Below, in pieces: positions 58,214 through 64,000 of a DNA stretch of 64,000 bases. Made by a program: the position numbers and the translations under genes. The notes below the pieces were generated by a model, which saw only the letters and a program-made list of their open reading frames with translations, ran no database searches and was not told the DNA's origin. Source of the DNA: Symsagittifera roscoffensis (lineage: Eukaryota; Xenacoelomorpha; Acoela; Convolutidae); the NCBI RefSeq assembly GCF_963678635.1, contig NC_087062.1, positions 1 to 64,000 on the forward strand, written 5' to 3'. Numbering within the stretch: the first letter of the stretch is position 1; each line of letters starts with the position of its first letter.

Positions 58214-59533
58214 ATGATACGAACAATTTTTAGTAGAACATATATTTCTTTACTATTCGTAATTTTCATCACACTTTTATCATCCCTAATTATGAAAATT
58301 TGCAAATGTGTAAAAAAGGCAATAGTCACATTCGCCTTAGCAACAATCCTTTTAATTTTATTCATCGAAGAATGTTACAATAAACATAATCTTCTCACTA
58401 AAATATTTATACATTGGACACACTTCCAAAATTGCTAACCAATCATCACCAAAGCAGTCTTCACCGACATCTCACCAAGAAAACCCAACAATACCTACAA
58501 CTACCCAAAACCCCAAACATCCACACGTATTTCATTTCAAGATAACCCGTACATTTTTGAACAACACGCCCGCTTATCTGAACCATTAGAACCAGTTAGT
58601 CGACAAGCACCTTTAAGCGAACCAACATATAAATAATATCCCACCTTACAACAAGATCTCAATCGATTAAGACATATTAGTCAAAATCAAATTACACTCG
58701 AAATAAACAGACAAATTATACACCCAAGACAAAATAGAAATTTTCAAACTCCCAGAGTTACTTTTAGCATTCCTCAATCACCAACACCATCAAGTTCAGA
58801 AACCTCTAGTATAAAAATACCAGACACCCCTACACTTACATCACAGCAAAGTACACCTAATTTTCCATCAGACTATCTAGGATCAACACCAACATCCGCA
58901 CATTTACGTGAAAATTCTTTTAACCCTCGTAACACCACCGAACGACTACCTTATTGGGCAACACAATCTTATCCGCAAGGGGAACCAAACTTAGTAAACG
59001 ACCCAATAGATACTTCATCAGATACAACCATATCATCCTTACCAGAAACATTATCACTCCTCTCGACACCATCAATAAGTCAAAAATCACCATCATTTTT
59101 CCCATTGAATTTTCCAAATAATCTTGACGCTCGATACAGAGAACGATCAACAAATATACCCCTACGATTAGATTGGAATAAATTCGTAGCACTTCCTCCA
59201 CATTTCGGACAACATAACGAAAGCCCCCGACTACACAGTTGAGCACAAAATATATTACAATATAGACAAGATATCCACGAATATATCCGAGAACACAACG
59301 TTCAAATATTACAACAAAACAGTCTTCAATTAAAGTTTGAACTAACAGTCAAACTTAATAATATCGTACAACACCCCTATCCATTAAGTCCACTAAATAT
59401 AACAGCTCAAACACTACCACCATCATTTATAACAACTGAAGTAATATATAAATACGATAGATATCCAAAAAACACAATTGAATATATAACATTCTATCCG
59501 TATTCCGGATTATTATACACATGTATATTTTAA
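58214..59533 (+). pseudogene. Family-3 ORF upstream of env: membrane segments plus Pro/Ser/Thr-rich domain
   Basis: Met at 58214 starts 74 open codons with two hydrophobic segments (YISLLFVIFITLLSSLIM at about 10-27 and TFALATILLILFI at about 40-52) separated by Cys/Lys-rich KICKCVKK. After an in-frame TAA the frame continues with Pro/Ser/Thr-rich sequence (SFQDNPYIFEQHARLSEPLEPV; IPDTPTLTSQQSTP; TLSLLSTPSISQ) and a final globular-looking part (PLRLDWNKFVALPPHFGQ...ITFYPYSG), ending at 59533. A total of ~440 codons with three stops. The end overlaps the env start by 13 bases in another frame. It may be a membrane accessory protein; I recognise no family. Confidence 0.55.
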
Positions 59534-61573
59534 AGATTTTAACATTTTAACACGTCCTTTTTCTAATTTTTTCCGAACAAAACCCAAATCCATCTCCTTG
59601 CACAGGACCCCAGGATTTATTAGTAACACATTATGATTTTGAAGAAAACGAACAAAAAACACTACACAAATATGCTATAAATCAAGTAACACAATAAGAA
59701 ACAGAACCACAAGCTATAGAAACTACAAATGTAATGGCAACATTATATTTAAAAGCCCGAGCAACGACAGTCACAGGATATAAATTTACAGCAAAGTTTT
59801 CTGAAAAGAAAGTACATTGTTCACAAGTTTCTATTGGAAATAAAAACCGACTTGATCACGAATCATTTTATCAAAGCAACATCGAAAGATTTTTACATCT
59901 CAACCCCGATATTGTAAAAATGAATTACTCAGATTGAACATAACTAAAAACAAGCACTCAGACAGGAAAATAGTCAATTTCTAAGTCTTTGCCGATTCTG
60001 TACACCAAGCAGAACTTGAACGATATCAAGGAAACATTAAATTAGACGAAAATTACCCATATAGTGGCGCACACGGACGATGAACCTATGATATACACGA
60101 TAAACATTGGATACTACATATTGAAATAAATAATCCTTCAAATTGCAAGGCAGACACAAAAAAATAAAGGATATCAAGAAATAATGTTTTTTGATTGGAG
60201 AATACAACTTGAAAAAATACAACTCACACGAGATTTTTCTGATAACACAATGATCTATCAAGGAATTAGATTACCGTGTAAAAACGATCAAGGTTATTGT
60301 GACCCCACAACTAGAACCCATGCAACAATTGTTTGGTTTCCCGAAGATACATGCACAACATTTCAAGAAGCAAAAATACAAGCTCGAATGATAAAGTTTC
60401 ATGAAAAATACTTTATCGAATCAATTCCATACGAACAAGTGAACCCATCTCACAAACGAAGCAAAAAATTCAAAAATTCATACGATATAGGAAAAAAAGT
60501 AACACGTTTTCAAATCTATCAAGAAACAGTATTCGCTTGTAAATATGCAAACCCACTCTACAGAACACAAAATTCAGATACACTTGTCGAATACGAAAAA
60601 GGTTTCGATATGAACACTTGTAAAATTAAGTTTGACCCGTATGCAACAGTTCACTATAAAAACGAAGGCACATCCTACGTCCCAGTCAACTTCTATAAAA
60701 GTAATGGTCAACCTGGTGGAAAACTAACACCATCCGATAGTAAAAGTACAAGTTTACAAGAATTATCACTTTTGAATAACACCTACTTTGGGAACATACA
60801 ATACGATATTCTTTTAGACATGAAATTAGACTACACAATTAGTGGAATTTTTCAAGAAATGTCACTCTCTGAATATGAAACACTTCATCAACTGTGCGAA
60901 TTAGAAAGAACACAAATTTTACAATCACTAGCATTAGCAGTATTAAAAATACCCTACGCAGGATATTTATTATCAGGAAACAGATCAAATTTTCTTGAGT
61001 ATGAAGGAAACATACTATGGTTTTATACTTGCACTAAAAAAGTATCACCCTTATATGTTTTTGAAGATAAACGTTGTTATAAAAGAATCTACAATTTTAA
61101 ATGTTCTACAAAAATATTCTTCAAAAATAAAGTACATTTTGTCGATACACTTTCAAGGCGAACAAATTTTTGGGAGACCGCAGTCCCATGTGGATCAGAA
61201 AACAGCCACAATGTCGTACAATTGAACCCTGACGATGATTAATACTATCTACTCACACCATATCCTACATTAAGGCAACCACTAAAAAAATATTCGCCAG
61301 AAAGCATCCGAGCTATCGCTCGCAACCCAAACATTGATTTAAAATCAATTGGAATACACTCTAAGGAAAACACTGGAATACAACATCACATAGAAGACAG
61401 CAATTTCAAGAATTAATCACACAAATGGATACAATACAACGACAATCGATTGACCAAAATTTAAAAAAACTTGCCGAAACCGCAGGATTTGCAGATATTT
61501 ATACACAAGACCACAGCGAACATGTTAAGGATATTAAAGATTACATATATTTAAACGATGAAAAATACAGACC
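59521..61573 (+). pseudogene. Family-3 env-like glycoprotein, copy 1
   Basis: Starts at ATG 59521 with a hydrophobic signal-like N-terminus, interrupted here by a TAA ten codons in. Later open parts are 59734-59937 and 60184-61242 (352 codons), with a one-base insertion in an A run before 60184. Conserved marks in the long part are LPCKNDQGYCDPTTRTHAT and VWFPEDTCTTF near 30-60, FHEKYFIESIPY, FYTCTKKVSPLYVFEDKRC and PCGSENSHNVVQLN. The even spread of Cys and the anchor seen in the older copy suggest a secreted, disulfide-linked fusion or attachment glycoprotein. I cannot name the viral class; a glycoprotein captured from a negative-strand RNA virus is one possibility. It is truncated before the anchor by the duplication joint. 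Confidence 0.65.
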
Positions 61574-62261
61574 TCCAACACCAACCTACTAGCCGACAGA
61601 TATTAATCTCCAGACATATCTATAACTATAACTTTACAACCTCCAGGTCAAAAATAAGCAACTCGCTAAAACTTGACAACTAAAATAAATATCACGATAA
61701 AATTACAACCCTCCCCTGTAAAGATCAACAATGTTTTTCCAACTTAGACCTCTAAAACCCTCCAACCAAAAATGGCAAATTAGCCTAAAGTAGAAAAAGA
61801 CCATGATCATTTGGCCTAAAGTACAATTATTTCAAAAATATCCCAGATTACCCACCAAATAAAAATAAAGCAAAAAAGACCTCCCGAGCACCATAAAATA
61901 AGTCCCCCGCAAATTTTTCAGGAAACTCAACCCACTTGTCAAAAAATCAATAAATATTCCGACCACACTTGAATTTCGCACCAAAAACTCAAAAAATATT
62001 CGACGAACGAATCATTTCCTAAATGCTTTTCTCCTTAACAGTCGCAACTCTATAAAACTTAATTCTAAACTTTTTCATAAACTTTTTTATTCTACGTAAA
62101 CTTTTGATAACATTTTTTCTTGAAAGCTTTGAAGCTTTTACAATTCTTTTAATAATTTTTTGCAACATATTTTTAATCTTCTACGTCCTATTTGAAATAT
62201 ATTTACAATTTTCCAACTCATTGACCACATCCACAGGTACGATAGCATAAAGTCTATTTAA

Positions 62262-63581
62262 ATGATACGAACAATTTTTAGTAGAACATATATTTCTTTA
62301 CTATTCGTAATTTTCATCACACTTTTTTCATCCCTAATTATGAAAATTTGCAAATGTGTAAAAAAGGCAATAGTCACATTCGCCTTAGCAACAATCCTTT
62401 TAATTTTATTCATCGAAGAATGTTACAATAAACATAATCTTCTCACTAAAATATTTATACATTGGACACACTTCCAAAAATGCTAACCAATCATCACCAA
62501 AGCAGTCTTCACCGACATCTCACCAAGAAAACCCAACAATACCTACAACTACCCAAAACCCCAAACATCCACACGTATTTCATTTCAAGATAACCCGTAC
62601 ATTTTTGAACAACACGCCCACTTATCTGAACCATTAGAACCAGTTAATCGACAAGCACCTTTAAGCGAACCAACATATAAATAATATCCCACCTTACAAC
62701 AAGATCTCAATCGATTAAGACATATTAGTCAAAATCAAATTACACTCGAAATAAACAGACAAATTATACACCCAACACAAAATAGAAATTTTCAAACTCC
62801 CAGAGTTACTTTTAGCATTCCTCAATCACCAACACCATCAAGTTCAGAAACCTCTAGTATAAAAATACCAGACACCCCTACACTTACATCACAGCAAAGT
62901 ACACCTAATTTTCCATCAGACTATCTAGGATCAACACCAACATCCGCACATTTACGTGAAACTTCTTTTAACCCTCGTAACACCACCGAACGACTACCTT
63001 ATTGGGCAACACAATCTTATCCGCAAGGGGAACCAAACTTAGTAAACGACCCAATAGATACTTCATCAGATACAACACTATCATCCTTACCAGAAACATT
63101 ATCACTCCCCTCGACACCATCAATAAGTCAAAAATCACCATCATTTTTCCCATTGAATTTTCCAAATAATCTTGACGCTCGATACAGAGAACGATCAACA
63201 AATATACCCCTACGATTAGATTGGAATAAATTCGTAGCACTTCCTCCACATTTCGGACAACATAACGAAAGCCCCCGACTACACAGTTGGGCACTCAATA
63301 GATTACAATATAGACAAGATATCCACGAATATATCCGAGAACACAACGTTCAATTATTACAACAAATCAGTCTTCAATTAAAGTTCGAACTAACAGTCAA
63401 ATTTAATAATATCATACAACACCCCTATCCATTAAGTCCACTAAATATAACAGCTCAAACACTACCACCATCATTTATAACAACTGGAGTAATATATAAA
63501 TACGATAGATATACAAAAAACACAGTTGGATATATAACATTCTATCCGTATTCCGGATTATCATACACATGTATATTTTAA
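62262..63581 (+). pseudogene. Family-3 ORF upstream of env, copy 2
   Basis: Same as 58214-59533, in one frame from Met 62262 to the TAA at 63579-63581 with only two in-frame stops (62484 and about 62684). The last 142 codons from 63153 are open. The two stops are shared with copy 1 and predate the duplication. This is the most readable version of the protein in the window. Confidence 0.58.
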
Positions 63582-64000
63582 AGATTTTAACTTTTCAACA
63601 CGTCATTTTTCTAATTTTTTCCGAACAAAACACAAATCCATCTCCTTGCACAGGACCCCAGGATTTATTAGTAACACAATATGATTTTGAAAAAAACGAA
63701 CGAAAAACACTACACAAATATGCTATAAATCAAGTAACACAATAAGAAACAGAACCACAAGCTATAGAAACTACAAATGTAATGGCAACATTATTTTTAA
63801 AAGCCCGAGCAACGACAGTCACAGGATATAAATTTACAGCAGCATTTTCTGAAAAGAAAGTACATTGTTCACAAGTTTCCATTGGAAATAAAAACCGACT
63901 TGATCACAAATCATTTTATCAAAGCAACATCGAAAGATTTTTACATCTCAACCCCGATATTGTAAAAATGAATTACTCAGATTGAACATAACTAAAAACA
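63569..64000 (+). pseudogene. Family-3 env-like glycoprotein, copy 2 (partial)
   Basis: ATG 63569 opens a clean signal-peptide-like start (ILTFQHVIFLIFSEQ) followed by a Cys-Thr-Gly-Pro region. A TAA at about 63743 and a TGA at 63983 interrupt, both shared with copy 1. Open again from 63782 to 63985 (KARATTVTGYKFTAAFSEKK). The rest lies beyond the window, where the anchor should be found. Confidence 0.65.

Larger units (their letters stand above)
57526..61573 (+). repeat. 4.05-kb direct tandem duplication of the env module, copy 1
   Basis: 57526-61573 is repeated from 61574 with an offset of 4048 throughout (58214 to 62262, 59734 to 63782), and only scattered substitutions. The joint has the shared CTCCAACACC: ATATCTCCAACACC at 57525 and AGACCTCCAACACC at 61573. 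The joint cuts env just before its membrane anchor in copy 1. Confidence 0.93.
46612..64000 (+). mobile_element. Large env-bearing Ty3/Gypsy-like LTR element (family 3), runs off the window
   Basis: Order: 5' LTR, primer-binding site, a 1.8-kb leader holding a palindrome, gag, CCHC nucleocapsid, protease, RT, RNase H, integrase with D-D35-E and a GPY motif, spacer with splice-acceptor candidate, membrane/PST-rich ORF, and env. The env module is tandemly duplicated (57526-61573 and 61574 on). Judging from the older copy, about 3.4 kb lies between env and the 3' LTR, so a complete element without the duplication would be about 17 kb. Gag, protease and RT occupy one frame, indicating a gag-pol fusion broken by secondary stops. 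Confidence 0.85.
61574..64000 (+). repeat. 4.05-kb tandem duplication of the env module, copy 2 (cut by window end)
   Basis: Repeats 57526-59950. It includes the spacer, the upstream ORF and the env start. Slightly better preserved than copy 1: the stop at env codon 10 and the TGA in the HSW.LNRLQY region of the upstream ORF are absent here. Confidence 0.93.

Noticed and set aside
1-64000. CRISPR array, bacterial operon, integron or prophage
   Set aside because: No regularly spaced identical repeats with unique spacers, no ribosome-binding-site pattern, and all recognisable genes are eukaryotic retroelement genes.

Overview
The window is AT-rich metazoan DNA made almost entirely of LTR retrotransposons in several states of decay. 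I found no complete host gene, no rRNA gene, no canonical tRNA gene and no prokaryotic feature. Bel/Pao elements are restricted to animals, and the window also carries a sequence that looks like an Eph-receptor ligand-binding domain. Both point to a small-genome invertebrate; a nematode fits well, but nothing here proves the phylum.

Three LTR families can be separated. (1) A Bel/Pao element on the minus strand (572-9990) has two ~466-bp LTRs, a tRNA primer-binding site, a polypurine tract, and a gag-pol broken by stops and frameshifts. Its long leader holds an unknown sense ORF (7538-8071) and, in antisense, the Eph-like domain (about 8957-9525). (2) A Ty3/Gypsy element on the minus strand (36311-43387) is nearly complete in structure, with 318/348-bp LTRs and an adjacent primer-binding site and polypurine tract. 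Its protease and reverse transcriptase active sites are damaged. (3) A large env-bearing Ty3/Gypsy-like family is seen as a pol fragment on the minus strand (12777-13972, again at 21735-23170), a heavily decayed plus-strand copy (about 23489-33971) and a better-preserved plus-strand copy that starts with its LTR at about 46612 and runs off the right edge.

Layout. 572-9990: Bel/Pao. 5042-13972 and 13973-22941: an 8.93-kb direct tandem duplication that cuts the Bel gag at one end and a family-3 pol fragment at the other, so the Bel 5' half, Eph-like domain and 5' LTR occur twice. 23489-33971: old family-3 element from integrase through env to its 3' LTR. 33972-36310 and 43388-46611: gene-poor DNA around family 2. 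46612-64000: young family-3 element with LTR, primer-binding site, a leader containing a 1.2-kb palindrome, gag, protease, RT, RNase H, integrase, an upstream membrane/Pro-Ser-Thr-rich ORF and env. The last ~4.05 kb (57526-61573) is tandemly duplicated and continues beyond the window.

In family 3 the order gag - protease - RT - RNase H - integrase with GPY motif - spacer with a likely splice acceptor - two-membrane-segment ORF - env is that of an errantivirus-like (endogenous-retrovirus-like) element. A full copy would be about 17 kb, unusually large. The points most worth a second look are the captured Eph-like domain, the tRNA-like module inside the Bel LTR, the palindrome in the family-3 leader, and the conserved unknown ORFs of family 3.
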